Part shown: positions 1 to 9,103 of the stretch, one piece after another
Layout: every line of letters begins with the position of its first letter
Numbering within the stretch: the first letter of the stretch is position 1
DNA from: Clostridium saccharoperbutylacetonicum N1-4(HMT)
GTDB taxonomy: Bacteria > Bacillota > Clostridia > Clostridiales > Clostridiaceae
NCBI RefSeq assembly: GCF_000340885.1
Contig: NC_020291.1
Coordinates: 2,107,001-2,171,000, forward strand
Length of the DNA stretch: 64,000 nucleotides
Direction of reading: 5' to 3'
Notes under the pieces: generated by a model
Told to the model about the DNA's origin: nothing
Seen by the model: only the letters and a program-made list of their open reading frames with translations
The model's database searches: none
Program-made: the position numbers and the translations under genes

Positions 1-1
1 T

Positions 2-1330
2 AATAAAAAAGACTTATTTTCTAAAACCAGAGGGTATTTAAGAGCATTTAACAGTAGAATAATTATTACAGTTCTATTTTTATTCATAGTTCTTACGAGC
101 ATGGTGATGGCTGTTAGTATTTACAATGAACAGAAGACAGAACTAAAAGATATAATAGAGTCTGAAGTGGCAGAACTACAACAAATACAAGTTGATGAAA
201 TGGATGGGATAGATAGTGCCTCCCAATCTACGACTCAAGATGATAGCTCTTATGAAATGTTTTTCAATTATTTTATAAAACCTAATGGTGAAGTAATTGT
301 AAGGGATGAAATTTCTACCACTATACGATCTCAGATATTAAATTATATAAGTGGATGGAAACCAAGTGAGCCTCAGATAAAATATAATACAATAAAATCA
401 ACGGACGGTAAAATAAGAAATATATTAATTGTGGCACAAAATGTACAGCTAAAGGAAGGGCAATGGGGAACGGTATATGTAGGTAAAGATGTTACATATA
501 TTTGGAGTATTTTTCAAAGGGCCTTTTGGATTCTTTTGGGATTTTCGTTATTATTTTTTTTGATTTCAATTTTGTGCAGTAGATTTATGACCAATAAAGC
601 TATGAAACCAATTATTGAAGCTTACGATTTTCAACGACAGTTTGTTGCTAATGTGTCACATGAACTTAGAACGCCATTAACAGTTATAAGTGCAGGATTA
701 GAGGTTATAAAATTAGAAGAAAAGGATAAATTGTCGTCTTTTTCTTGTGAGGTACTCGAAGATTTACAAAAGGAAGTAAGAGATTCAACAAAGCTCATCA
801 ATGATTTACTATTCTTGGCTAAAACAGATAGTAGAGAATTGGAATTAATTATTGAATCAATAAATGTAGTTAACTTAATTAAGCAAGTGGCAAGAAAATT
901 TCAATCATATGCGGAAAAACAAAATATAAAAATATCAGTAAAGGAATCAAAAGAGTTTAATATATATTCAGATGCAGATAGATTAAAACAAATTTTAAAT
1001 ATATTGGTGGATAATTCTATAAAATACTCACCGAATGGTGGAAGTATATATCTATCAGTAGGACGAGAATTGTTTATGGGAGAAGATAGTGTTTGTATCA
1101 AGATAACTGACCAAGGGATTGGTATTAGTAATGAGGAGCAAAAAAATGTATTTAAACGATTTTATCGTGTAGATAAACAAAGACAATACGGCATAGGTGG
1201 CGCAGGATTAGGTTTATCTATTGCCAGTGAAATTATATCTGCTCTTAGTGGTACCATTGAGGTAGTAAGTGAAATAGGGAAAGGAAGTACATTTATCGTA
1301 TGGTTGCCAGTTGAGATTAAAAAAATTTAA
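2..1330 (+). CDS. Sensor histidine kinase (5' end outside window)
   Basis: Membrane sensor kinase that would autophosphorylate on His and pass phosphate to a response regulator, probably encoded just left of the window. The frame is open from base 2 with no stop, so an annotation starting at the internal ATG at 101 would cut through the first membrane segment. Visible order: TM1 (about residues 19-40, from the first visible codon), extracytoplasmic domain (about 41-170), TM2 (about 174-193), HisKA with the phospho-acceptor in VSHELRTPL (His about 220), N box DNSIKYSPNGG (about 336), G1 box DQGIGI (about 369) and G2 box GAGLGLSI. No clear HAMP domain is seen. The stimulus cannot be read from sequence. 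Confidence 0.93.
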   Translation, partial: NKKDLFSKTRGYLRAFNSRIIITVLFLFIVLTSMVMAVSIYNEQKTELKDIIESEVAELQQIQVDEMDGIDSASQSTTQDDSSYEMFFNYFIKPNGEVIVRDEISTTIRSQILNYISGWKPSEPQIKYNTIKSTDGKIRNILIVAQNVQLKEGQWGTVYVGKDVTYIWSIFQRAFWILLGFSLLFFLISILCSRFMTNKAMKPIIEAYDFQRQFVANVSHELRTPLTVISAGLEVIKLEEKDKLSSFSCEVLEDLQKEVRDSTKLINDLLFLAKTDSRELELIIESINVVNLIKQVARKFQSYAEKQNIKISVKESKEFNIYSDADRLKQILNILVDNSIKYSPNGGSIYLSVGRELFMGEDSVCIKITDQGIGISNEEQKNVFKRFYRVDKQRQYGIGGAGLGLSIASEIISALSGTIEVVSEIGKGSTFIVWLPVEIKKI

Positions 1331-1428
1331 TAATTTAATTTTCATTTAAATTTCATTTTTATATGCAAGAATAGTAACATGAAAAAACAATAATAAGTTT
1401 TATGTAGTTTTTAATTACAACTTATAAG

Positions 1429-1456
1429 GCGCATTTAAAAAATAAATACGCTCTTT
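1429..1456 (+). terminator. Probable terminator after the kinase
   Basis: GCGCATTTA pairs with TAAATACGC (one mismatch) around a short A-rich loop and is followed by TCTTTT. It lies between the kinase stop and the next ribosome site. Confidence 0.45.
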
Positions 1457-1495
1457 TCTTTCATGTGCCTAAATTCAAAACCTAAGGAGGTAAAA

Positions 1496-3130
1496 ATGGA
1501 AAATTATAATACAAAAGAAAGTAAAAATTTATTAAGTAAAGTTCCAGAGGTAACTATTTTCTTCTGGATAATCAAGATTTTATGTACGACTGTCGGTGAA
1601 ACATTTTCAGATTATTTAAGTGTCAACCTTGGATTAGGCTTAACTCTTACCACAATTATAATGGGAATAGTATTTATGGGTATATTATATCTTCAATTCA
1701 GAGCAAATAAATATGTGCCAGGTATTTATTGGTTAACAGTTGTACTTATAAGTGTATTTGGAACCTTAGTAACCGATAATCTAACAGATGCAATGGGAGT
1801 ACCACTTGAAGTCAGTACAGTAGTTTTTAGTATACTATTAGGATTAACTTTTCTTTTTTGGTATCTTAGTGAAAAAACACTGTCTATACACTCGATTTAC
1901 ACAAAGAAAAGAGAAATTTTTTATTGGTTCACTATTCTTTTCACATTTGCACTTGGAACAGCAGTAGGAGACTTATATTCTGAACTGCTTGGTCTTGGCT
2001 ACCTTCGTACAGGAATAGTAGTTGCTATTGTAATAGCTTGTTCATTTTTAGCATGGAAATTTATGAAACTTGATGCAGTATTAGCGTTTTGGGTTGCGTA
2101 TATTTTTACTCGCCCACTAGGAGCATCACTTGGGGATTATTTATCTCAACCTAAAGAATATGGGGGATTAGGTTTTGGTACAACAGTTACTAGCGTAATT
2201 TTTATTATACCTATTTTAGCTATAATAATATTCCTTGCTGTTACAAAATGTGATATAAATCCCAAAAACAAAATAGTAGTAGAAAATCAAACAAATGGAA
2301 GTAAGAAAAATGCTTTGGCACAAACTATTGCGGTATTGTGTATTTTCTTAGTTGTTGGTGTAGGTGGTTATGTTTGGTTAAGTAGGAATATAGCACCTGA
2401 ATCTAATTCTTCGCAAACTACATTAAACGGACAATTAACAAATTTCATTACAATTGAAAATGACATACTAAAATCTGTGAATTCAAATGACTTTGCTTCA
2501 GCCAAAAAAAGAGCTGATGATTTAGAGCATGATTGGGATACATCAGAACCGCAGTTAAAGAAAATAGATAGTACAACATGGACGCAAATTGATGGAACCA
2601 TTGATAGTGTATTAGCGGGAGTACGTTCAAAAAATCCTGATGCCAGCAAGTGCAAATCAGTCCTTGAAAATTCACTTAGTGTATTAAATGGAGCAAATAA
2701 TACAGAGAATAATATGGAGGGAAATACAGATTCTACTGCTGAGAATAATACAAATACTAATACTAATGTAGAGAAAAATACGAATAATAATACAGATACT
2801 AGTGAAACACCAAAATCTGAATCTCCGCAAACTGTATCGCAAAATGCATTAAAAGGACAATTAACAAATTTCATTACAATTGAAAATGATATGCTAAACT
2901 TCGTAAATTCAAAGGACTTTGCTTCAGCGAAAACAAAGGCTGACGCATTGGAGCATAATTGGGATACATCAGAGCCTCAGTTAAGGAAAACTGATAACAA
3001 AACATGGACTCAAATTGACGGAACTATTGACAGTGTATTGTCAGCAGTACGTTCAAAAAATCCTGATGCTAGCAAGTGTAAATCAGCAATTGAAAATTCA
3101 ATCAGTATCTTAAATGGAGCAAACAAATAA
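1496..3130 (+). CDS. Multi-pass membrane protein (COG4705-like) with duplicated C-terminal domain
   Basis: Function unknown. The start is the ATG at 1496 behind AAGGAGGT; an upstream in-frame start at 1463 has no ribosome site. The 544-residue protein begins with about four repeated membrane units, each carrying a Gly-[ED]-x3-[DE]-x-L-like turn (GETFSDYL, TDNLTDAM, GDLYSELL, GDYLSQ), as in COG4705 uncharacterised membrane-anchored proteins. A further TM segment (about 265-285) leads to two near-identical ~92-residue domains (about 310-402 and 452-544) joined by a linker rich in Asn, Thr and Glu. Each domain has NFITIEND, ASAK, LEH-WDTSEPQL, TWTQIDGTIDSVL and SKNPDASKCKS. It follows the kinase gene and could be its target (inference). 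Confidence 0.85.
   Translation: MENYNTKESKNLLSKVPEVTIFFWIIKILCTTVGETFSDYLSVNLGLGLTLTTIIMGIVFMGILYLQFRANKYVPGIYWLTVVLISVFGTLVTDNLTDAMGVPLEVSTVVFSILLGLTFLFWYLSEKTLSIHSIYTKKREIFYWFTILFTFALGTAVGDLYSELLGLGYLRTGIVVAIVIACSFLAWKFMKLDAVLAFWVAYIFTRPLGASLGDYLSQPKEYGGLGFGTTVTSVIFIIPILAIIIFLAVTKCDINPKNKIVVENQTNGSKKNALAQTIAVLCIFLVVGVGGYVWLSRNIAPESNSSQTTLNGQLTNFITIENDILKSVNSNDFASAKKRADDLEHDWDTSEPQLKKIDSTTWTQIDGTIDSVLAGVRSKNPDASKCKSVLENSLSVLNGANNTENNMEGNTDSTAENNTNTNTNVEKNTNNNTDTSETPKSESPQTVSQNALKGQLTNFITIENDMLNFVNSKDFASAKTKADALEHNWDTSEPQLRKTDNKTWTQIDGTIDSVLSAVRSKNPDASKCKSAIENSISILNGANK
2423..3127 (+). repeat. Two in-frame direct repeats of about 275 bp
   Basis: Copies start at 2423 and 2849, 426 bp apart, and encode the two C-terminal domains of the membrane protein. 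Long stretches match at DNA level, for example the segment coding for QLTNFITIEND, so the duplication looks recent compared with the rest of the gene. Confidence 0.85.
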
Positions 3131-3138
3131 AAATGAAA

Positions 3139-3166
3139 AACGGTCATCAACAGGTGATCGTTTTTT
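3139..3166 (+). terminator. Rho-independent terminator
   Basis: A 10-bp stem (AACGGTCATC with GGTGATCGTT, two G-T pairs), loop AACA, then TTTTTT, 9 bp after the stop of the membrane protein. Confidence 0.8.
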
Positions 3167-3169
3167 ATG

Positions 3170-3350
3170 GTGCGCCCAGCATGGGCATGGACTAATAGGT
3201 GAGAGTGCGTGTTCTTAACTTGGGAGGTCTGATAGATAAGTATCAAACGAATTAAATTTCTAGGATACAACCTATATAGTGATATATGGATGAACTATCA
3301 TAAGTCAGGCAGAACTGGCACAAAAGTTAACGGAGAGGGTACAAAAATTT
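3170..3350 (+). other. Possible degraded group II intron 5' fragment
   Basis: The segment starts TGCGCCCAGCATGGGC, which forms a GCCCA/TGGGC hairpin and resembles the GTGCGCCCAG 5' end of bacterial group II introns such as Ll.LtrB (from memory). No intron-encoded protein or domain V/VI was found downstream. It holds no convincing ORF. A weak call. Confidence 0.25.
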
Positions 3351-3391
3351 AAAGTATAAATACTGAATATAACAATGTACTATATAATGGT

Positions 3392-3428
3392 AAGCAGTAG
3401 CAGTTCACAATCCACTACTGCTTATTTT
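3392..3428 (+). terminator. Terminator-like hairpin
   Basis: AAGCAGTAG pairs perfectly with CTACTGCTT across a 13-nt loop, followed by ATTTTG. It lies in a gene-free stretch (3131-3895) that also holds the intron-like fragment and a kinase relic, so what it ends is unclear. Confidence 0.45.
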
Positions 3429-3599
3429 GTGCTTAAATTCCATTTCTAAAACAACATAAAAAGTATGCTTGCCAAAAAGCGTAGTATAAGATATATTATT
3501 GTAAATAAGATCTAATAGAACATTAAAGGCTTAAATAAAAAGTCTTTTTTTATAATCACTAATTGATTCCACGATAAAATAAATTATATGGGAGATTGA

Positions 3600-3735
3600 A
3601 ATTTTGGAATGGGACTTTCTATTTGCAAAAAAAATTATAGATTTTCATAATGGAGAAATAGTGGCTATTAATAACAATATTGGAGTAAGTTTTATAATCA
3701 AATTACCTTGTACTAATATTAAGAACAATCAGTGA
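3600..3735 (+). pseudogene. Relic of a histidine kinase C-terminus
   Basis: One frame reads GMGLSICKK, a kinase G2 box. After the A8 run at 3627-3634 a different frame continues as IIDFHNGEI...GVSFIIKLP to a TGA at 3733-3735, the usual end of a HATPase_c domain. No upstream domains remain. So it is a 5'-deleted, frameshifted kinase fragment, unrelated in sequence to the end of the kinase at the left edge. Confidence 0.7.
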
Positions 3736-3755
3736 GAAATAACTGATTGTTTTTA
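3724..3755 (+). terminator. Rho-independent terminator of the relic kinase
   Basis: A perfect 10-bp stem, AACAATCAGT with ACTGATTGTT, loop of 8 nt, then TTTT. It overlaps the relic's stop codon. Confidence 0.75.
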
Positions 3756-3895
3756 ATTTTCATAAAATCACATAAAGTTCACACAATTATTAGATATCAA
3801 TAAGATATTCTCTTATTATAATTTTAAATATATGAAATAAAAAGCTTTAAGAAGTTGTAGTAGTTTATATAAACAGAAAAGGATTGGTGAAGTTA

Positions 3896-4858
3896 ATGAA
3901 AAAGAAAAAAATTATATATATTATAGGAATATTGATAATTACAGGTACATTAAGTGCTGCATTCTATGTGGAACATATGTATAAAGCAAACAAAAGCATA
4001 GATACAAAAGCAGAAAGCATACAAAATGGGAAGGTGAATCTTGTAATAGACACTGAAAATAAAGCTGTGCTTCCTAAAAACTTTAGAACTACAAAAGATA
4101 AGATTAACAGTGAAAAAGCAGGTGATGTTAATCTGGCAGGAATGTCTGATCTAAATATTTCCGGTAGTGGTGCTCTTTCAGAAAAAGGTTTAGCTATGAT
4201 AAAAGAAAAAATAGGTAGTAAGTCCATCATAGATGTTGACCTACGTCAAGAAGATCATGGATTTGTTAATGGTATGGGAATAAGTTGGTTTGGAGATAAT
4301 GATCAAGCTAATAAAGGAATTTCCAGAGATCAAATTATAGCTGATGAGAAAAATAAATTAAATGGAATATCTAAAGATAAACACGTTGCTTTTGATAAGC
4401 TGCCTAAAGGTAAATCTATAAATACAATTAGTGAAATTAACAATCCAGAAAGTGTACAAACCGAAGAAGAACTAGCTAAAAGTCTAGGTATGAGTTATCT
4501 GAGAATCACTGTAACTGACCATGAAAAACCATTAGATGATCAAGTAGATTTATTTGTTGGATCAGTGAAAAATCTTCAACAGGATACTTGGTTGCATTTT
4601 CACTGTAGAGGAGGAGCTGGGAGAACTACTACTTTTATGGCAATGTATGATATGATGCATAATGCAAAAAATGTCAGCTTTGAAGATATAATGAAACGCC
4701 AAACTTTAATAGGTGGATCAGATTTATTAAAAGGCGAAGATCAAGATGAAAGTCAAGATAGGTCGAATTTCATGGAAGAATTTTATAATTACTGTAAAGA
4801 TGATAAAGATGAATTTCAAACATCATGGTCTGAATGGATTAAAAGTAATAAAAAATAG
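3896..4858 (+). CDS. Secreted or membrane-anchored PTP-like phosphatase (phytase-like)
   Basis: The ATG at 3896 sits just behind GGTGAAG; TTG/GTG starts 9-12 bases upstream are possible but poorly spaced. An N-terminal hydrophobic segment (about 6-27) after a Lys run is a signal peptide or anchor. The Cys-phosphatase loop HCRGGAGRTT (His236, Cys237, Arg243) and the preceding TDHEKP (Asp208, candidate general acid) place it with the PTP-like inositol phosphatases found in clostridia and rumen bacteria. These hydrolyse inositol hexakisphosphate or phosphoprotein substrates through a cysteinyl-phosphate. Its length (320 aa) fits the family. It is a single gene; its terminator is displaced by a foldback element downstream. 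Confidence 0.85.
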   Translation: MKKKKIIYIIGILIITGTLSAAFYVEHMYKANKSIDTKAESIQNGKVNLVIDTENKAVLPKNFRTTKDKINSEKAGDVNLAGMSDLNISGSGALSEKGLAMIKEKIGSKSIIDVDLRQEDHGFVNGMGISWFGDNDQANKGISRDQIIADEKNKLNGISKDKHVAFDKLPKGKSINTISEINNPESVQTEEELAKSLGMSYLRITVTDHEKPLDDQVDLFVGSVKNLQQDTWLHFHCRGGAGRTTTFMAMYDMMHNAKNVSFEDIMKRQTLIGGSDLLKGEDQDESQDRSNFMEEFYNYCKDDKDEFQTSWSEWIKSNKK

Positions 4859-4905
4859 CACTATTCAAACTTGATTTAATAGTAAATTTATCAACTGCTT
4901 CAAAG

Positions 4906-5456
4906 TATAGATATCCAAAGCGAGAATTAAATTTATGCAACAATTACCGAAATATGATACATTTATCTTCCGCAGGACTAGTGAAATTTTCGCTGGAAGG
5001 TTCTAAATGTGGGCTTGTCGTCATTTCAGCGTGTTCCAGATGTAAAAGCTCCAAGGAGAAAGTTCATGTTTCCAAATATAAAAGCTCCAGGGAGAAAGTT
5101 CGTGTTTCCAAATATAAAATTTGGACACTTACTTTTTGGACATTCACTTTTGGACAAGCTGAAAATGAAACAAGCCGTAGGGGAAACTCGACTCACGTTC
5201 GTTCGCTGAGTAAGCGATTCACACCAAATCAGTTTTTTAAAGGAGGTTAACTCATTCATGAGTTAACTAAGTTCAAGAAACCAAATCATAGATTTGGACT
5301 TTCACTTATCTGCTTAATACCCTTCAACAGCTCAATTTCACATGCCTGCTCCAGAAAAAAATGTACCATATTCCTAGTGTAATTTAGTAATTTTAATTTC
5401 TCAAGAGAGTATATATATTCCATTTATAAGTTAAACTCTTAAATTGGATATCTATA
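4906..5456. mobile_element. Foldback (MITE-like) element, copy A
   Basis: Begins TATAGATATCCAA and ends TTGGATATCTATA, exact terminal inverted repeats. Inside, successive blocks pair with blocks in the other half (for example GTGAAATTTTCGCTG with CAGCTCAATTTCAC). The centre is longer than in copies B, E and F, with motifs shared only with copy D (GAAACTCGACTCACG and neighbours). Small ORFs here are by-products. It lies between a phosphatase gene and its terminator. Confidence 0.8.
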
Positions 5457-5477
5457 GCCTAGAAAAAGTATTATATT

Positions 5478-5513
5478 AAAGTAGCTGTTGCAAATATGTA
5501 ACAGCTACTTTTT
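5478..5513 (+). terminator. Rho-independent terminator
   Basis: A perfect 12-bp stem, AAAGTAGCTGTT with AACAGCTACTTT, then TTTT. Probably the phosphatase gene's terminator, now separated from it by the foldback element. Confidence 0.8.
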
Positions 5514-5625
5514 GTTCAGATAATAAAAATTTAACATCAGTTTATAAATAGTTTAACTTTGATTTGATTTTAATTAACTTTTCAAATTTATACTATTTTA
5601 TATAAGAGAAAGGGAGTTGAAAAAG

Positions 5626-6810
5626 ATGAAGATAGGACTTTTTACTGACACATATTATCCACAAATCAATGGAGTAGCAACTTCTGTTCTGATGCTTAAA
5701 AAATATCTTGAGAGGCGTGGACATCAAGTATACGTATTTACAACAACAGATCCAAATGCTGATAGTGAAGAAATAAATGTATATAGAGTACCAAGTATAC
5801 CTTTTATAAGTGCAAGGCGTGTTGGAATGTTCTATAATCCACGTCTATCAAAAATTATAAAAAGAATAGGACTTGACGTGATTCATACACATACAGAATT
5901 TTCTCTTGGTATTTTTGGGAGAGCTATGGCTAGAGAATTAAGTATTCCTCTTTTACATACATATCACACTATATACGAAGATTATACACATTATTTAGGA
6001 AAACTTGGAGTATTTGATCCTATTGCTAAAATGGCAGTAAGGAAAATAAGCATAAATTTTTGTGACTCAGTAGATAAAGTAATTGTTCCTACAGATAAAG
6101 TAAAACAATTACTTTTATCCTACAATGTAAAACAAGATATTTCTGTTATACCTACAGGAATAGAACTTACAAAATTCTCTAAACTTAATTTAAATTCTTA
6201 TAAAATACAAAAGATAAGAAAGAGTCTTGGAATTGAAGAAAAGGATAAAATTTTACTTTATATTGGTAGATTAGCAAAAGAAAAAAATATTGAAGAAATT
6301 TTAATTAACTTGAAGTTTTATTTAAAAGATAAAGAAAATATTAAATTTCTATTAATTGGTGATGGACCAGAAAAAGCTATTTTAGAAGAAAAGGCAAAAG
6401 AACTTGGAATCGATAAAGAAACAATATTTGCAGGGGAAAGGCCATGGAGTGATATTGGAATATATTATCATTTAGGAGATGTTTTTATAAGTGCATCACA
6501 AAGTGAAACTCAAGGACTTACTTATATTGAAGCCTTAGCTTCAGGAGTACCTGTTGTAGCAAAAGCTGATAAATGTTTAGATGGTGTAATAGAAAATAAT
6601 GTTAATGGATATACATTCTTTACGCAAGACGATTTTGGAAATGCTTTAGATTCGATTCTCAATAATAATTTAAAGAAGGAGACCTTGTCTATTGGAGCAT
6701 TAAAATCCTCAAAAGAATTTTCTGCTGAACATTTTGCAAATAGAATGGAAGAATTGTATATAAAAATGCTTTCAGTAGATTTTTATAGATATTATATAAT
6801 CAATAGTTAA
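5626..6810 (+). CDS. Glycosyltransferase family 4, probable diacylglycerol glucosyltransferase
   Basis: Start ATG at 5626, 10 bases after AAGGGAG; a TTG at 5617 is too close to that site. The 394-residue protein has the GT4 acceptor-side signature FTDTYYPQINGVATS (about 4-19), HTHTEFSLG, the donor-side IPTGIELTKF, LLYIGRLAKEKN and the nucleotide-sugar motif SETQGLTYIEALASGVPVVA. Such enzymes in Firmicutes transfer glucose to diacylglycerol at the inner membrane face to make glycolipids. It heads a run with a phospholipase-like gene and a two-component pair on the same strand. The exact sugar and acceptor are not shown by sequence. Confidence 0.85.
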   Translation: MKIGLFTDTYYPQINGVATSVLMLKKYLERRGHQVYVFTTTDPNADSEEINVYRVPSIPFISARRVGMFYNPRLSKIIKRIGLDVIHTHTEFSLGIFGRAMARELSIPLLHTYHTIYEDYTHYLGKLGVFDPIAKMAVRKISINFCDSVDKVIVPTDKVKQLLLSYNVKQDISVIPTGIELTKFSKLNLNSYKIQKIRKSLGIEEKDKILLYIGRLAKEKNIEEILINLKFYLKDKENIKFLLIGDGPEKAILEEKAKELGIDKETIFAGERPWSDIGIYYHLGDVFISASQSETQGLTYIEALASGVPVVAKADKCLDGVIENNVNGYTFFTQDDFGNALDSILNNNLKKETLSIGALKSSKEFSAEHFANRMEELYIKMLSVDFYRYYIINS

Positions 6811-6903
6811 CATAGGATAGCGTAAAGTGAGTTATGAAAAATAGAAATAAAATCTATATGACAATATTAGGAAAGCTATATAGCATAGAAAGGAGAGTCA
6901 AGT

Positions 6904-7500
6904 ATGAAAATTAGGACTCATGTAAAACTTGCAGAATTAGCATTTCGGAACATAAAAGTAGTTCCGAAAGGATTCTCTAAAGTTATGTTCAATTTTGGAC
7001 TTGTCATGGTTGATCAAAGCTGGCTTGTAAAAACACATCCACATTATATGCAAAAATCTTTTAAATATGTTATTGAAAAATTAGAAGAACTTTTATCAAT
7101 AAAAAGGTTCAACGGTTATTATTCAATGCAGCTTGGTGTAGTTATTCATTATTTATGTGATTTTTGTTGTAATGCACATATATCTGGATCTGTAGGTAAT
7201 ATAATATCCCATGTAAAGTATGAGCGGGAATTACAAATGTATTTATTAGATAATTTTGAGGAACTAGGAAACCATTTTAATAAGAAAGCAAATAATAGGA
7301 TAAAGAGATTAAATAATATTACTAAAATAAAGGAAGCAATTGAAAATATTTTAGATAATTATATGAAAAATCAAGCATCTTATTTTTGGGATATTAAGCA
7401 ATGTGTTAAGATAACATCGGTAGTATGCTCGAATGTATTTGCCTATAATGAGAATTTATCAAGAAAAATTGTATTAACTGAAGGAATTGGCTACTCATGA
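6904..7500 (+). CDS. Zinc-dependent phospholipase C-like protein
   Basis: 198 residues, ATG behind AAAGGAGAG. Resembles the zinc-dependent phospholipase C / S1-P1 nuclease fold (PF00882): an N-terminal RTHVKLAELA, a THPHY segment and HYLCDFCCNAH (about 80-90), which supply His/Asp metal ligands. The protein lacks a signal peptide, unlike secreted alpha-toxins, so it probably acts inside or at the membrane. It lies between a diacylglycerol-type glycosyltransferase and a sensor kinase, consistent with membrane-lipid turnover. The metal site is inferred from motif spacing. Confidence 0.7.
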   Translation: MKIRTHVKLAELAFRNIKVVPKGFSKVMFNFGLVMVDQSWLVKTHPHYMQKSFKYVIEKLEELLSIKRFNGYYSMQLGVVIHYLCDFCCNAHISGSVGNIISHVKYERELQMYLLDNFEELGNHFNKKANNRIKRLNNITKIKEAIENILDNYMKNQASYFWDIKQCVKITSVVCSNVFAYNENLSRKIVLTEGIGYS

Positions 7501-7526
7501 TATAATGAATTAAGGAGGCGAAGCTA

Positions 7527-8972
7527 GTGACTATAAAGAAACGTTTATTTATATCAAATCTTTTAATGATTGCTATACCTGCAATCTTAGGCCTTATAAT
7601 GGTAGGTGGTACAATATTTGGAGTTATGGAAATAATGGGAGAGCATGATCCAAATGAAAAATTCTTTTATGAATCTATGGATAAAATCAATAAACTTACA
7701 AATAAATGGTCTGAAAATATGAATTTTGATAAAATGAAAGAAGATATAGATAAATTTAATGATAAGAATAAAGATAGGAATATTTCTTTGAGAGTTTATG
7801 AGGGACAGAATCTGGTATATCCTTTATCAAACGCTGAAGACACCTCTATCTTAGATACTGCCTTAGCTAAAAATGATAATCATATGCTTATTATGGATAA
7901 TGTAGCAATTTATAAGGAAACAGTAGGTAAATATAACGTAGTCATAGAAGACACCGACTTTACTCATTATAATAAGGAAAATAGCAAGGTTTATGATAGG
8001 GTAATATATACTTTGGGAATAGTAATGCTTTTTTTAGTTATTGCTATAATATTGTTTACTAATAGATTTTTAACTAGTTTTGTATTTAAACGAATTATTA
8101 CACCATTAGAAACTTTAGTATATGGTGTGCATCAAATTCGAGATGGTAATTTGAATTATTATATTGATTACAATGAAAACGATGAATTTCAAGAAATATG
8201 TTCTGATTTTAATGAAATGGCCAAGCGGCTTTTAGATTCTGTAAAGGCTAGACAAAAAGATGAAGCTAACCGTAAAGAATTAATTGCTGGAATTTCTCAT
8301 GATTTACGAACACCTTTGACATCGATAAAAGCATATGTGGAAGGCTTAGAAACAGGTGTGGCGTCTACTCCAGAAAGTCAAAAACGCTATTTGGAGACAA
8401 TAAAGAATAAAACTAATGATTTAGAGCATATTGTAAGTCAATTGTTTTTATTTTCTAAGTTAGATATTGGTGAATTTCCTTTGTATTTGGAAAAAGTTAA
8501 TATTGGAAAAGAACTTTTAAGTATTGCAATTAATCTATTTGAAGAATACAAGGAAAAGGGATTAATCATTACAATGATGGAAAATGTAAAGGATGTTTAT
8601 ATTGAAGCAGATATTGTACAGTTACGTAATGCTGTAGTCAATATTTTAGAAAATAGTGTTAAATACAAAAATAAGGAACAAGGTCGAATGAAAATAAGCT
8701 GTAAAGAGAAGGATAACTACGTAGAAATTAAATTAGAAGATAATGGCCCAGGTGTTAGTGAAGAAGCACTTGAGAAGCTATTTGATGTTTTTTATAGAAC
8801 AGATCCATCTCGAAGTAATCCAAGTAAAGGCAGTGGATTAGGCCTTTCTATAACAGCAAAAATTCTAGAGCAGTTAGGTGGAGCAATAAAAGCTGAAAAT
8901 GTTGCAGAAGGTGGTCTTGCTATTATAATGACACTACCGAAATATATAAATAATAAGTCTAAGAACAATTGA
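7527..8972 (+). CDS. Sensor histidine kinase with HAMP domain
   Basis: GTG start at 7527 with a strong AAGGAGG nine bases before. Two membrane segments (about 8-31 and 160-183) flank an extracytoplasmic domain. HAMP follows (RIITPLETLVYGVHQIRDG), then HisKA with ISHDLRTPLTSI (His258), N box LENSVKYKN, G1 DNGPGVS, F box and G2 GSGLGLSI. All catalytic boxes are intact in 481 residues. It precedes its probable partner regulator by about 130 bases and follows lipid genes without a clear terminator, suggesting co-transcription. Confidence 0.92.
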   Translation: MTIKKRLFISNLLMIAIPAILGLIMVGGTIFGVMEIMGEHDPNEKFFYESMDKINKLTNKWSENMNFDKMKEDIDKFNDKNKDRNISLRVYEGQNLVYPLSNAEDTSILDTALAKNDNHMLIMDNVAIYKETVGKYNVVIEDTDFTHYNKENSKVYDRVIYTLGIVMLFLVIAIILFTNRFLTSFVFKRIITPLETLVYGVHQIRDGNLNYYIDYNENDEFQEICSDFNEMAKRLLDSVKARQKDEANRKELIAGISHDLRTPLTSIKAYVEGLETGVASTPESQKRYLETIKNKTNDLEHIVSQLFLFSKLDIGEFPLYLEKVNIGKELLSIAINLFEEYKEKGLIITMMENVKDVYIEADIVQLRNAVVNILENSVKYKNKEQGRMKISCKEKDNYVEIKLEDNGPGVSEEALEKLFDVFYRTDPSRSNPSKGSGLGLSITAKILEQLGGAIKAENVAEGGLAIIMTLPKYINNKSKNN

Positions 8973-9103
8973 AAATAGTTCTAACGTCAAGGGGAAATAT
9001 GGAAGGCAAAATAATTGATGATTGTTTTTGGATTAAATACAATACAGGAGAGAAAATAACTAGTAATTATTTTGTTATCTGAAGAAGTGTAGGGGGAATA
9101 GTA

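Noticed and set aside
2368..2874. 168-codon minus-strand ORF rich in Phe, Ser, Val
   Set aside because: Antisense shadow of the low-complexity and repeat region of the 1496 gene.
4954..5259. Three overlapping ORFs of 66-98 codons on both strands
   Set aside because: All lie inside foldback element A; similar frames in copy D differ and no ribosome site fits.
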